Part shown: in pieces, positions 45,745 through 56,827 of the stretch
Layout: the number at the start of each line of letters is the position of its first letter
Position numbering within the stretch: position 1 is the stretch's first letter
Assembly (NCBI RefSeq): GCF_949987515.2
Contig: NC_082688.1
Coordinates: 101,349,893 to 101,413,892 of the forward strand
DNA length: 64,000 nt
Source: Delphinus delphis
Lineage: Eukaryota; Chordata; Mammalia; Artiodactyla; Delphinidae
Direction: 5' to 3'
Notes under the pieces: generated by a model
The model's input: only the letters and a program-made list of their open reading frames with translations
Database searches by the model: none
Told to the model about the DNA's origin: nothing
Position numbers and translations under genes: made by a program

Positions 45745-48645
45745 AATGGTAACCACTGTTCTGACTCCTAGCAGCATAAATTATCTTCCTTGGTTTTGAA
45801 TTTTATATATCTAGAATTACACTGTATGCATTCTTCATGTTTAGCTGTTTTACCTTGGTATAATGAGAAATTCAACCATATTTCCCAGAATAAGGAAATA
45901 CTTTTTGTATTTTTAGTTTACTGAAACGTTTCCTTTTTTTTAACTCTGAACAGTGTTGAATTTTCTCAAATGTTTTTCTGCATCAAGAGGAGAGATAATG
46001 TGATTTCCCCACACACATCATTTTCCTGCTAATATGGAGAATTGCTTCATTAGTTGATTTTCAAATATTAGCTTACTCATATTGGTGGAGAAAGATCAGT
46101 TTAATCAAGATGTATTATCATATATATATCAAATATATATCATATCTATATGATATATAGATATATATATCATATACATATTGCTGGATTCACTGTGCCA
46201 AAATTTTGGTAAGAATATTTGCATCTACGTCCATGAGAAAGATTGCTGTGCAATGTCATTATCAAGTTTTGAATTCAAGGTTATATCGTACTCAAAAACA
46301 ATAGGGAAGTGTGTTCCCTTTGTTTCTATTCCTTGAAATAATTTTTTAAGATTGGTGTTATTTTTTTTCCTTAAATACTTCGAAATATTCGGAAATATTC
46401 ATTGGTGAAGTTATATGAGGATGTTTTTTGGGTTTTGTAACAACAAAAACAACAGTTTTTGTTTTTTGTGTGTGGAAGGTATTTAACAATGGGTTCAATT
46501 TCTTTGCTAAATATTAGGCTAGAGATTTTTGTTCCCATTACTTTCAGTTTGAGTAGTTTTTTCTTAAGTAATTTATTTATTTCATCCCAAATGTCAAACT
46601 TATTGGCAAAAAGTTGTTTCTAACATCCTCTTATCACTTTAATGCATGTAGGGGATATGTACTGATGTTCATTCTTTCTGTTGGTTACTTGTGTTTCCTC
46701 TCCCTTGCTGCCTTTCTTTTCTTCCTTCCATCCTTCTTCTTCCTTTCTTCCTTTTGTCATTGATCACTCCTTCTAGGTTTTTATCAATGTTAAGTTTTTA
46801 AAAAGAGTCAACTTTTGTCTTTGAACTCTTGTATTTTATTAATATCTACTGTTGACTTTATTATTTTCCTTCTCTTTTATTTAATTTAGTTTTCCTGGGT
46901 ATTTTTTTTATTTTTATTTACTAGTTTCTTTCTCTTCTAATATATGCATGTAAAATTAAAAATTTGCCTCTGGGCCCTACTTTAGCTGAATCTCACAAGT
47001 TGCTAAGTGTTGTATCTTTGCAGTAATTCCATTCAAAGTATTCTCTAATTTCAGTTGTAATTTCTTCTTTGACACACAAATTACTTAGGAGAGCACTGTC
47101 TAATTTCTAAAAGGTTGGAGATGCTCAAGCTATGTTGTTATTACTTATTTCTAGCTTAATTCCACTGGGGACTGGACATCATACTCTGAACATTATTAAA
47201 CCTTTGAGTTTGATAAAGCTTCCTTCACAGTCCAGCATATGATAATTTCAGTGAATTTTTTAACTCATTTTTCTCTCTGTGCTTCATTTTGGGTATTTTC
47301 TACTAACTGTTCTCCCTAGTCACTGCTCTGTCTTCTGTTATGTTCAATTTGCTGTTAAAATCACCAATTCAGAGACTGTTATTTTTCTATTCAACAATGT
47401 CCATTTGATTTTCTATATATGTTCCAATTACATGTTAAAATTGTACATTATTACTATTTTCCTTCTTTTCCTCTATTTTCTGGAACATTCTAATCAAATT
47501 TATTTTAAAGAGCTTGTCTGCCAACTCCAGTATCTGGACTACTTGCTGGTTTTCCCTCTAGTGTCTATTTTGTATCTTAGGTTTTGGCCCTATATCCTAT
47601 CTCTTCACATGTTTAGTAATTTTTTATTGAATGCCACATATTTGGGTAAAAAAATTGTAGACGCTTCAAATTATTTTATCTACCATAAGAGAGGTTTCCC
47701 CTTTCCTTTGCTAAATAGTTAGGAGACGATTGTGTTAATCTAATCACAAACTGCTCTGGGCCAACACTGAGGTGCAGTTGTGTTAAGGTTTGGTCAACTT
47801 CTTTTTTGTACCTGTTCCTAGGGCAAGGCCCCTGAGGGCTTTCAATTGAGATCTTTGTCAATCTTTGTCTCCTCAGCAATAAAAAACTACAGGAATTTCT
47901 GCTCTAATTTCTGGGGGGTTTCAGTTTAGCTCTTTAGCCTTCCATCCCACACAGCATCACAGTTTGACAACTGTCTTGAGGAGGAGACCAGCTGTGTTTA
48001 AAGTCCCTCAAATTTCCAATTTTATCACTCCATTTCTGAATAAATGACAAAAGCTCTGCTGATTTCTCTGTCTACAGGAATGGTCCTCTTTCAGAGGTCA
48101 AGCCTAGATCCTTAGATTATAGCTGTACCAGATCTGCAAGTGCCTCCAGGAAAAAAGAAGTTAGAGCTTTGCATCTGTGTCAGCTCACCACTCCAAGGGG
48201 GGTTTTCAGTTCTCATCCCTTGCTTTCAGGTTTCCTGCCCCTTGTAAGTATTTGTTTTCTAAGTAGCAGGAGGCTGTGGAAAATTCCACTCAGCTTTTCT
48301 GAGACTTGGGCTTAGTTCTTTAGTCTCCTATTCTATGTAGATTTGTAGTTCAGCACATGTATTAAAGAGGAAATTGGCCATCTGTTTGAGGACTTTCATA
48401 TCTCTAAACCTGTCACTCAAACCCTTCATGACTGCTCCAATCTCTAGTGCTTATTTTATACCCCAGTAGTCCACAACCAGGCTGAGTCCAGGCTTTCTCT
48501 GTAGTCCTTATAGTTCTGTGGTTCTCTGACACATCAAATCTTTAAAAATTGTTATTTTATCTGACTTGTCTGGTTGGTTTCAGCAGGAGCATTGGCCTGC
48601 TATGAAATTTTCTATCTACCCCAAAGCAGAAGTCCTGACTTGGCT
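45745..48645 (-). mobile_element. Old L1M LINE, main part (3' UTR, ORF2 part, 5' UTR)
   Basis: Continuation of the element at 45190. It runs from 3' UTR ('cactgttctgactcctagca') to antisense ORF2 ('gttgaattttctcaaatgtt', 'tttgcatctacgtccatgag'). From about 46980 onward it holds N-terminal ORF2 and ORF1/5' UTR words ('cttgtctgccaactccagta', 'tctagtaattttttat'-type, 'cagcatcacagtttgacaac', 'ggaggctgtggaaaattcca'). Large parts are missing compared with a whole L1. The frame 47279-47722 is antisense to it and not a gene. Confidence 0.78.
46107..46180. repeat. AT-rich palindromic microsatellite
   Basis: TATA-type repeat with an inverted repeat tatcatat-ct-atatgata near 46138-46155, inside the L1M copy. 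Able to extrude as a hairpin. Confidence 0.8.
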
Positions 48646-49289
48646 TTTTATATAAATTAAATAAGTGTCATTCCTCATTTTTCTACTTCTACATGGAAGT
48701 TACGTTCAGATCTTCTGAATGTATACCCAATAGCTTTACTTGGGGCTTCTCAGCATATAAATGAAAACTGACAAAATAATTTTATTTCAAAGAAAAGGAA
48801 AATCCACACATCATAATTTATTTCATCTTTTCCGAAAGTTGCTGGGTGTTTTTAATCTACAATCACTGATAAGAGAAACCATCAAAACCAGTTTTTCTAT
48901 AAATGTTAGCTTTTAGATAACATCTAGACTTATGACTTCTGAATAAGAATTTCTTTACTAATAAATTTTATAGCAGATCATGTCTTTTTTGTCCCCTGTC
49001 CCCCCCTTCAGTGACACTGTTTGCAGATTAACTCCACTCTTGCCCCACACCTCGACTTCAAGCATCCAAACATGACCTTCTCCCTCAGTGTTGTTCACCA
49101 GGAGTTTTGATACTTCTGAGTTTCATAATAGAATTTTAGTTGGGAAACATGCTTGTAGAGGGATTTGAGACTTTGTAAATATAAAGGCATTTGATATCAG
49201 CATTTGTCTGGTATAATGGGATTGAGAAGTTCTGACACCTCTTTCCTTTGGTAGAACAATAACAATGGTAATATTACTGTAGAGTTTTT
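48646..49289. other. Unassigned non-coding sequence
   Basis: No gene or family is recognised. Confidence 0.4.
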
Positions 49290-49480
49290 TTGCTTACAAA
49301 GTAGCTTTACATAATCTCACATTTACATCTCAAAAATCATATAACCAAGTTATTATTATCTCCATTGCAGAGAGTTATTGATTTCCCCAAAGTAAAGTGG
49401 CTAGAAGTAAACTGAACTGGGGCTCAAATTCGGGTCTTTTTATAAATTCCATGCTGTTTCCTTTTACTTCATTGCTTTAG
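49290..49480 (-). mobile_element. MIR SINE
   Basis: Antisense MIR: 'tttacataatctcacattta', 'attattatctccattgcaga', 'agtggctagaagtaaactga', 'ctcaaattcgggtctttt'. Confidence 0.75.
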
Positions 49481-49494
49481 TGAGGATAACTAGC

Positions 49495-49680
49495 ATAGCA
49501 AGTATTGTGCTAGAAACTGGGAAAATGTAATCATATAAGGTCCTGCCCTTATGTCTACGTAGTCCATGAGAAGACACAGGCTAATGACTCACAATTTTCA
49601 GACAGTGTAATAAATATCATACTATGCAGATGATAATATGGGAACATAGAGACTTAATATTTAAATTAAAAACAATGGAT
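49495..49680 (-). mobile_element. L2 LINE 3' end, left half (split)
   Basis: Antisense L2: 'tattgtgctagaaactggga', 'aaggtcctgcccttatgtct', 'gacagtgtaataaatatcat'. Cut by the LTR at 49681, with a plausible continuation at 50386. Confidence 0.68.
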
Positions 49681-50385
49681 TGATCTCAGGTGGCCTCGGC
49701 CTGCAGCGACTTGAAGCAAGGTTTTGGTTCCTGGCCAGAGACAGAAGTCAGACTACAGCAGTGAGAGCGCTGAATCCTAGCCACTTGACCAGTGTCCAGT
49801 GACAAGGCCTTGACCTGTCAGCTGTGTAGAACTGAATTTCCACAGACAGATGGAAAGTAGTGAAACAAGTAAAGTGTTTATTAGGAGGAAAAAAGGTACG
49901 TGTGGATAGACACGTGGGCGGGCTCAGAGAGAGTCGTGCCCTCATGGTAGTTTGAATCACTTATATGCGGCATTTTTTCCGGGTTTCCTTTGGCCAGTCT
50001 CTTGCTTTGCCTGGTTCTGAGTCTGTATTTGGTTTATCTCAGGGTCCTCCCAGGTGTGCATGTGCATCTCTTAGCCAAAGTGGATTCCAGCGAAGAGGCC
50101 AATGGGTAGGTTGACATCACCTACTATGGGATGGCGACCCCTCCCTTTTTGACCTTCAAGGAGCCTTTCTGTGCATGTGCAGTCAGGAAGGTCTCCTTGA
50201 CCTTGAAAATGAGAAATGTGTGGTCTCTTATCTGGGCAGGGCTTAGCTCCTCCTCCTCTTCATCTTGGAGTATTTGTCCACAGGGGACAAACTCCAGCTG
50301 TTCAGCCTGGGACCCACCTATCTCCTGCCTCAAGATTAGTAAAGGTTTATCTGAGGAATGACAAGTGCTGAGTTTTCAAGGTGCA
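49681..50385 (-). mobile_element. Well-preserved retroviral solo LTR
   Basis: A 705-bp LTR on the minus strand with canonical TG...CA ends (plus strand begins 'tgatctcaggtggcctcggc' and ends '...aaggtgca'). A TATA-like element lies at about 49958-49971 (complement 'gcatataagtg'). The polyadenylation signal is at 49877-49882 (complement AATAAA), downstream in LTR sense, consistent with U3-R-U5 order. Flanks tggat/aggat are a likely 4-5-bp target duplication. It looks like an artiodactyl/cetacean class I ERV LTR, with no gag, pol or env beside it. Confidence 0.8.
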
Positions 50386-50470
50386 AGGATTGGGCTAAGA
50401 ATAAAGGAAGAACATTTTCCAGAGGCAAAAGTAAATGGAAAGACACATGCTCTAATGTTCTAAGTACAAT
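50386..50470 (-). mobile_element. L2 LINE, right half (split)
   Basis: 'gaagaacattttccagaggc' followed by 'aaaagtaaatggaaagacac' fits the antisense L2 segment expected downstream of the piece at 49495, on the far side of the inserted LTR. Confidence 0.5.
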
Positions 50471-51139
50471 ATTCCACCTGGGGAATGGTTCAGAGGCAGT
50501 GATTAACTTATACTCTATTAAAGATTCTTAGAGCTAGAATTGTTCCCCAGAGTCTGCCCAGCCAGTCTACTTGTTAGTAGCCACATAGTATCTTAATGAT
50601 ATCAGCCAAGTGGTCATTAGTCCATAAAAAAAAAAAAAAACTTTATACTTTTTCTAATAATATTTTCCATTTGCTAATAGCACTTATTTCAGAATTATTT
50701 CAATAAATAATCTTCAGAGCTCATATACTACCTGTTTCTGCCTTGGGTAAGATTAAATGATGATAGACAAGCGAGAGCACAAACAATAACAAACTAATAT
50801 TTCAATCTGTTAAACTCATCATATATTTTACCAACTATTCTTGAAAATGTCACCGCAGCCTTTGAGGACATCAATTTCCTTCCACATGGAGCAGGTCATC
50901 AAAAACTCAGCTAACTTTGGTTATGTTTAATGGACCAAAATTTACAATTTTTTATTATATCAATTTCAATATCCTTTACTTTCATTTAGTGACAATTTTC
51001 TAACCTAAAAAAGATGATAGAGAAAATAATGTAATTTTTATTATAATAAAATACAATTAAATGTATCACTGATCCTACTGTAAATTAAAATAGTTTATCA
51101 GTCATAATAATTGTTAAATTTTATAAAAAGTATACTTCT
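50471..51139. other. Unassigned AT-rich sequence
   Basis: No gene is recognised. A 15-base A run lies at about 50626-50640. Confidence 0.4.
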
Positions 51140-51300
51140 CAAATATGTCACATATTTTATTTCATCCTCACATTTTATGACATTATGAGCCACAAGCAGA
51201 CGTTATGTCTACCTGGCCCTTGGTCACAAGTGCTGAACCTGAGTTAAACTCCTTTTCAAATCCAGTGATTTTCCCATTACTCCATGCTGCCTGACCACTA
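51140..51300 (-). mobile_element. MIR SINE
   Basis: Antisense MIR: 'ttttatttcatcctcacatt', 'ttggtcacaagtgctgaacc', ending 'ttactccatgctgcctgacc'. Confidence 0.7.
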
Positions 51301-51793
51301 GTCTCCCTCTTTTCCTCTCTCTTTTTTTCTCTTACAGCCTGTTCTTCTAAAATCCTATTATACCTTGTAAATTCTATAGTGAACAGACTGGAGTTTCCTT
51401 CCCTGGAGTTTATGCTTTTGATTAGAGTTCCTGAATCCTATAACCAAATGACGAATGACTTTGACATTAGGGAGCTCTCTCTTTGTGTCAATTACTGAAT
51501 ATTCCCTTTCTGAGTCTTAGATTCATTTTTTATTCCTGACACAGATGTAGGACTTGACCTACTTTCTAAATTTATATTACATTGCACTTTACCCTCACTT
51601 CTAACAACCCAATTTATCTCACTGCTTTGAAGAAAAAAATTGATGTGAGGACACTTCTTGGTGAATGTGATATTGTGGTTTACAAGAAATATATATTTGT
51701 CCGTTTGGATGAAATATATTTCTCATATATATTTGGTATTTGTCCACAGCTCCTGTCTCAGAGTTCCCCAAACCCTTAGAATTTCTTAAGTCT
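51301..51793. other. Unassigned non-coding sequence
   Basis: No family or gene is recognised. Confidence 0.4.
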
Positions 51794-52510
51794 TGAAAGT
51801 GATAACAGTGTCTTCTATTATGCTAATGAGGTGACTTGTAAAGCACCTAAGGATGGTGGCTGGTTGCCAATGGAGTCAACCAGGTGATTGGAAATTTCCG
51901 TCCCACCCCCTGACCTCTGGGGCAAGGCAAGGGGCTAGGGACTGGGTCAATTGCTCATGGCCAATAATTTCATTAATCATGCTTACATAATGAAGCCTCT
52001 ACAGAAACCCAAACAGACAAGGTTCAGAGAGCTTCTGGGTTGGTGAACACCCGGAGATGTGGTAATAATGGTGCACTCCCAGAGGGGATGGAAGCTCCAG
52101 ACTTTTGCCATGCTTGCTCTATGCTTCTCCTCCATCTGGCTGTTCCTGAGTTATATTCTTTTATAATAAACCAGTGATCCATAAATAAAATGTTTCTCTG
52201 AATTCTGTGAGCCACTCTAGCCAATTACGTGAACTGAAGGAGGGAGTTGTGGCAACCTCTTATTTAAAGCCTGTTGGTCAGAAGTACAGGTAACAACCTG
52301 GGCTTGTGATTGGCATCTGAAGTGGCGGGGAGGGTGCAGTCTTGTAGGACTGAGCCCTCAACATGTGGAATCTGATGCTATCTCTGGGTAAAGAATATCA
52401 GAATTGAATTAAATTTAGGACAGCCAGAGAATTTCTTGGTGAGAGTGGGGGCAGGGAAACCTTCATATATTTGGGGACCAGAATTGAAGTGTTCCTGAGA
52501 AGGTAATGGA
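51794..52510 (+). mobile_element. Solo LTR (copy B)
   Basis: Starts 'tgaaagtgataacagtgtct'. It shares the ordered blocks of copy A at 42560: 'atgctaatgaggtgac', 'gttgccaatggagtcaacca', 'gacaaggttcagagagcttc', AATAAA at 52165-52170, 'gaattctgtgagccactcta', 'gtaggactgagccctcaaca'. It differs by several indels, so it is an old independent insertion or a very diverged partner. Confidence 0.82.
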
Positions 52511-53109
52511 GACACACAAGGAAGAGAAACATATAATAGGGAAGAACTGGGTTTTTCCTTACACAGGAGAAGAACTGTGACTTTTTCTATTTCGGTGAAT
52601 TTGTAACTTAAACTCTTAGCAAGCCCATCAGCTCAAGATGAGATGTGTAAAACTACTGAAGAGATAGCAAGAGGAAAAAAATTAAAACTTATCCTAGTTT
52701 GTCACTTAACTGAAAGGTTACGTATATCAAAATAGACCTTGGGGTCAAGCTCATTAAAACCATAATCTTCACAAGCAAGTTTGGGGAACAACATTCTGGT
52801 AAATCATTTCTATCTCCCAGTGAAGATATTGCAAAATGGAAATTAAGATTAAAATATAAGAAAACCAGAGGATAAATCTAGAAGAATTTAAGAACAAAGA
52901 AAAAAGGGTGAATCTTATTAAAGCAATAATACAATAAAATTTCCAGAGCTGAAGAAATGTCCTCAGATTTAAAAGTACAGCTGAGTTACAAAACAATACA
53001 TGAAGAAAATTTCAAAAGTTTCCAAGTGAAAGAAAATCCCATGAAGAATATTTGGGATTTGAATGCTTTCAGATTTCTAATTAACTATTGTTTCACATAG
53101 AGAAGTGAC
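52511..53109. other. Unassigned AT-rich sequence
   Basis: No retroviral coding sequence or other family is recognised after LTR copy B. Confidence 0.4.
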
Positions 53110-53222
53110 ATAATCTTATTTATAATTTTTATATAATGACTCTGGATGCTTGTAAATAAATGAATTGTAATGAAAGCAGGGAGGCCAGTTAGGAGGCTAT
53201 CACAACCATCTGTTGACCTAAA
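53110..53222 (-). mobile_element. L2 LINE internal fragment
   Basis: 'gaaagcagggaggccagtta' then 'ggaggctatcacaaccatct' is the antisense of an internal L2 segment, also present in sense near 19150. Confidence 0.7.
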
Positions 53223-53224
53223 AC

Positions 53225-53560
53225 ATCTAGACTGTCAGTTATTTCTCCAGCAAAAACAAATTTATTCAGGATCAGGTGAGAATTGCAATTCGGGGTGTGC
53301 AACAATAGCAAGCCACATGCAAGTCCCTGCAAAGCAAAGGAAGGAGAACTCTTTTATAGAGGGAAAAGGGAAGTTGGGAGGGCTATCATAAACAGAGTCC
53401 ATGGTTTTTCATTGGCTGGGTTGTTGCTAGAAAAGTAATCTTTCTTCTTCCTTTTGGGCTCTGCTACCATCATAGGACCTAAGAGCTCCCCCTCTGGCCT
53501 CTCACCTCTATATAATTCAGGTTTCTGTTTACTAATTATTTTACACATCCCACTAATACG
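53225..53560 (-). mobile_element. Probable LTR fragment
   Basis: Plus-strand 'acaaatttattcaggatcag' (complement has AATAAA) and 'gaactcttttatagagggaa' (complement has a TATA-like box) are in the order expected for an antisense LTR. The ends are undefined. Confidence 0.5.
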
Positions 53561-53829
53561 ATGATGATAATGAGGATGGAGAGTTATCATAGATCTGAGA
53601 TAGAATCAGTAGGAGTATGGAAATAAGGAATCCTAGGGGAGGGAGACTTACCAACTTACAAAATCCCATAGATACTTCCCATATACCTCATCATGACTGA
53701 AAGTGACACAAAGATTGTATTTGCAGATAAGCACAGTCTGAAGATCTGGAATTCTTTTCACAACATCAAATAACCTTTACTTTTATATCTCTACATTACA
53801 TACATACATTCTTTTCGCTAAGCCAGTTC

Positions 53830-54172
53830 CAAGATTAGACCCCAAGAGACCTTGTACACTTCCACTTTTTCTCTTGGTCCTCTGCCTTCCCCAACAGAAC
53901 AAGATTAAGCCTACCTTCTAGAGGGCGAGGGGCCCCATGAGACAGAGCTGAGTCAGTTGCCCAGCAAAGATCTCAGAACTGTGAGAAAGCCCAGCTAAGA
54001 TGTGCATTAGACTAGCTGAACTATAGCTGACCACAGACATATGAGAGCCTCACTGAGCCTAGACTAACAGCCAACTTCACCTATATTCATGAACAATAAT
54101 AAACATTTTTTAAGCCAATGAGTTTTGTGATGGTTAGCTATGTGACATCATTATGACAAAGATAACTGCTAC
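53830..54172 (+). mobile_element. Possible ancient LTR 3' part
   Basis: The ending 'gaacaataataaacattttt', 'taagccaatgagttttgtga', 'tggttagctatgtgacatca' resembles the 3' part of old mammalian LTRs of the MaLR/MER type. The 5' limit is a guess. Confidence 0.4.
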
Positions 54173-54174
54173 AT

Positions 54175-54325
54175 GCATCTTCTAGGGAGGAAAATATGGT
54201 CCAGAGAGGTAATTTACAAAATTGTTTGCAAAGAAATTTGCCAAATGGCTCAGTTATTAAGTATTAGAACCAAAATTCAATCTCTTTAATGCCTGGCTCC
54301 TAAGCCAGAATCTCCTTTATGTTGC
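54175..54325 (-). mobile_element. MIR SINE
   Basis: Antisense MIR: 'gggaggaaaatatggtccag', 'agaggtaatttacaaaattg', 'tattagaaccaaaattcaat'. Confidence 0.65.
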
Positions 54326-55384
54326 ACAAACTGTGAACAAACACATCAATATAACCCCTCATGTACCCAGACTCAGAAGTTGATACTGAACCAATGGGGA
54401 TATTATATCAATCTCTTACTCAAAAGTCTTTTACTCAAAAGTGGCTTGTTTGTTTTTTTACCCCTACAGTCATCTAAATTATTTCATCCGTTTGCAAGGT
54501 CCTTTTGTATCTGGGCCCACACCTTCCTGTCAATCATAAGAATGACCCAAGAAGGACTAGCCTGTGTTACACTATAAACAGAGCTACTAATGAAACAGCA
54601 TTTTAAAATCCCAATCACTCTTTACTAGAACCACATCACTTTAGGCTTTGAGCAGAAATTTGACTGAGCTAGGGGACTGACTGACCAAGAAAAACTTTAT
54701 TCTGTGATTTTTTTTTTCCACCAATGATTAGTATTAGTCTTTTATTTTACCCAGAAAGCATATTCACCCAGAACCTTTCTTTCCTTTGGATGAGACTCTT
54801 AAAACATCCTTTGAAAAGTCCCCTGAGCAAGGGGTGGAAGATTGCTATGTCCTATTCCATCTGCTACAACACAAACCCACATCTCATGTTAAATGGTGGT
54901 GTGACTTCAATAGGTCTTGGTATTGCCTAACCTCAAACCCTACTGAACTTCCTTCTACCTATTTAAACTCCAAGCCCATGCACTTCTTGTTTCAGCTTTC
55001 ACACATAAAGAGGTAAAAGTTTTCTATGCCATCTTTACAACAAACAAAGCTGGACAATCTAAAAAGCAATGACTTTTCTTGCACACTTCAGAGCACTGAA
55101 GACATAGGGCATAACACCAAACCCCAAATCTGGAAAGATGGTGGTATCCAGAAAGATACGCTTACTGGAAGAGAAAAATTGAGAGCCATTAACTGGTAGG
55201 AAAATTCACAATTTAGATTTACTGTTGGAAGCTGAGTGTGAACTAGCATGAAAGGAAGAAACTCCTGGGAACTCAGTCTTAGGGGATCCCACACTTTTGT
55301 GGGCTTTCCCTCTAGGAACCTCACAAGGTTTTCACAATGAGGGTCCAAGAAAGAACTACAAAACAGCCAAAAAATGGCAAAATG
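54326..55384. other. Unassigned non-coding sequence
   Basis: No gene or family is recognised. A T run lies near 54709-54718. Confidence 0.4.
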
Positions 55385-56827
55385 TCAATAGTAATTTTTA
55401 CCTATAAATAATTAATTGTAAATAGATTAAACTCTCTAATTAAGACACAGAGTGACTGAAATGATTTAAAAAGGAAAAAAAGGATTAAAAAAAACACTCA
55501 ACTACATGTTACATATAAGGGACTCACTGCAGATTTGAGAATGTACATAGGCTGAAAGTGAAGGGATGGAAAAAGATATTCCACATAAATTGAAATCAGA
55601 AGAGAATGAGAATAGCTACATTAATATCAGACAAAATAGACAAAGTCAGACACTGTAATGAGAGACAAAGAAGGTAATTTTAAGCAAAGGAGTCAATTCA
55701 TAAAAGGCTATAACAACTATAAATATACATGCCCCTAATGTCAGAGCACATAAATATAGAAAGCAACATTAACAGGTCTCAAGGGAGAAATAGACATCAA
55801 TATAATAATAGTAAGAGACTTCAATATCCTACTTTCAATAATGGATAGACCATTCAGACAGAAAATAGATAACAAAAAGACATAAATAAATGGAAAGATA
55901 TCCCATGTTAATGGATTAGGATAATATTCTTTAAATGTCCATAATACTCAAATGGTTCAATGCAATTTCTATGAAAATTCCAATAGCACAGTGCACAAAA
56001 ACAGAAAAAACAATTATAAAATTTATATAGAACCAAAAAGACCCCAAATAGCTAAGCCAGTCTTGAGCAAGAACAAAGCTGGAGGCATCACAGTTTCTTT
56101 TTTCAGACTATATTACAAAGTTATAGTAATGAAAAGAGTATGGTACTGATGTAATAATAAAAACAGACCAATGGAACAAAATATAGAATGCAAAATTAAC
56201 CCATATATGTATGATCAATGAATCTTCAACAAATTTGCCAAGAATACACAATGGGCAAAAGATAGTCTCTTCAATAAATGGTGTTGGGAAAATTGCATAT
56301 CTACATGCAGAAGAATTAAATTGGGTGCTTATTTTACACCATGAACAAAAATTAACTCAAAATTGATTAAAGACTTAAATGTAAGATATGAAGCCATAAA
56401 ACATCTAAAAGAAAACATAGGGGAAAATCTCATTGACACTGGCCTTGGTGGTAACTTTTTGGATGTGACACCAAAAGCAAAGGCAACAAAAGCAAAAATA
56501 AATAAGTGGAATTATGTCAAACTAAAAAGTTTCTTCACAGCAAAGGAAGCAGTTAAAAAAAAGTGTAAAGGCAACCTACAGAATGGGAGAAAATATTTGC
56601 AAACCATATCTATGATAAGGGGTTAATATCCAAAATACATAAAGAACTTATACAACTCAAAAGCAAAACAAACAAAACAAAAAACGGATTTAAAAAATGG
56701 GCAAATGGTCTGAATTGATATTTTTCAAAAGAAGACATACAAATGGCCAACAGAAACATGAAAAGATGTTCAACATCACTAATCATCAGGGAAATGCAAA
56801 GATGACATCTCAAAACCATAATGAGAT
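55385..56827 (+). mobile_element. Old L1M LINE no. 1, left part
   Basis: Sense L1 starting near the ORF2 start ('attgtaaatagattaaactc', 'gggactcactgcagatttga', 'gctgaaagtgaagggatgga'). Near 55885 it jumps from the endonuclease region straight to post-RT sequence ('taaatggaaagatatcccat'), so the RT core is deleted. It continues through the C-terminal domain to 'ccataatgagat' at 56827, where a younger L1 inserted. It resumes at 59551. Confidence 0.85.

Noticed and set aside
47279..47722. 147-codon plus-strand frame
   Set aside because: Lies antisense in an old L1M copy and shows the same T-rich bias.
42560..52510. Complete provirus between the two similar LTRs
   Set aside because: No retroviral coding sequence lies between them. 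The interval is filled with unrelated older repeats and the LTRs are too diverged.
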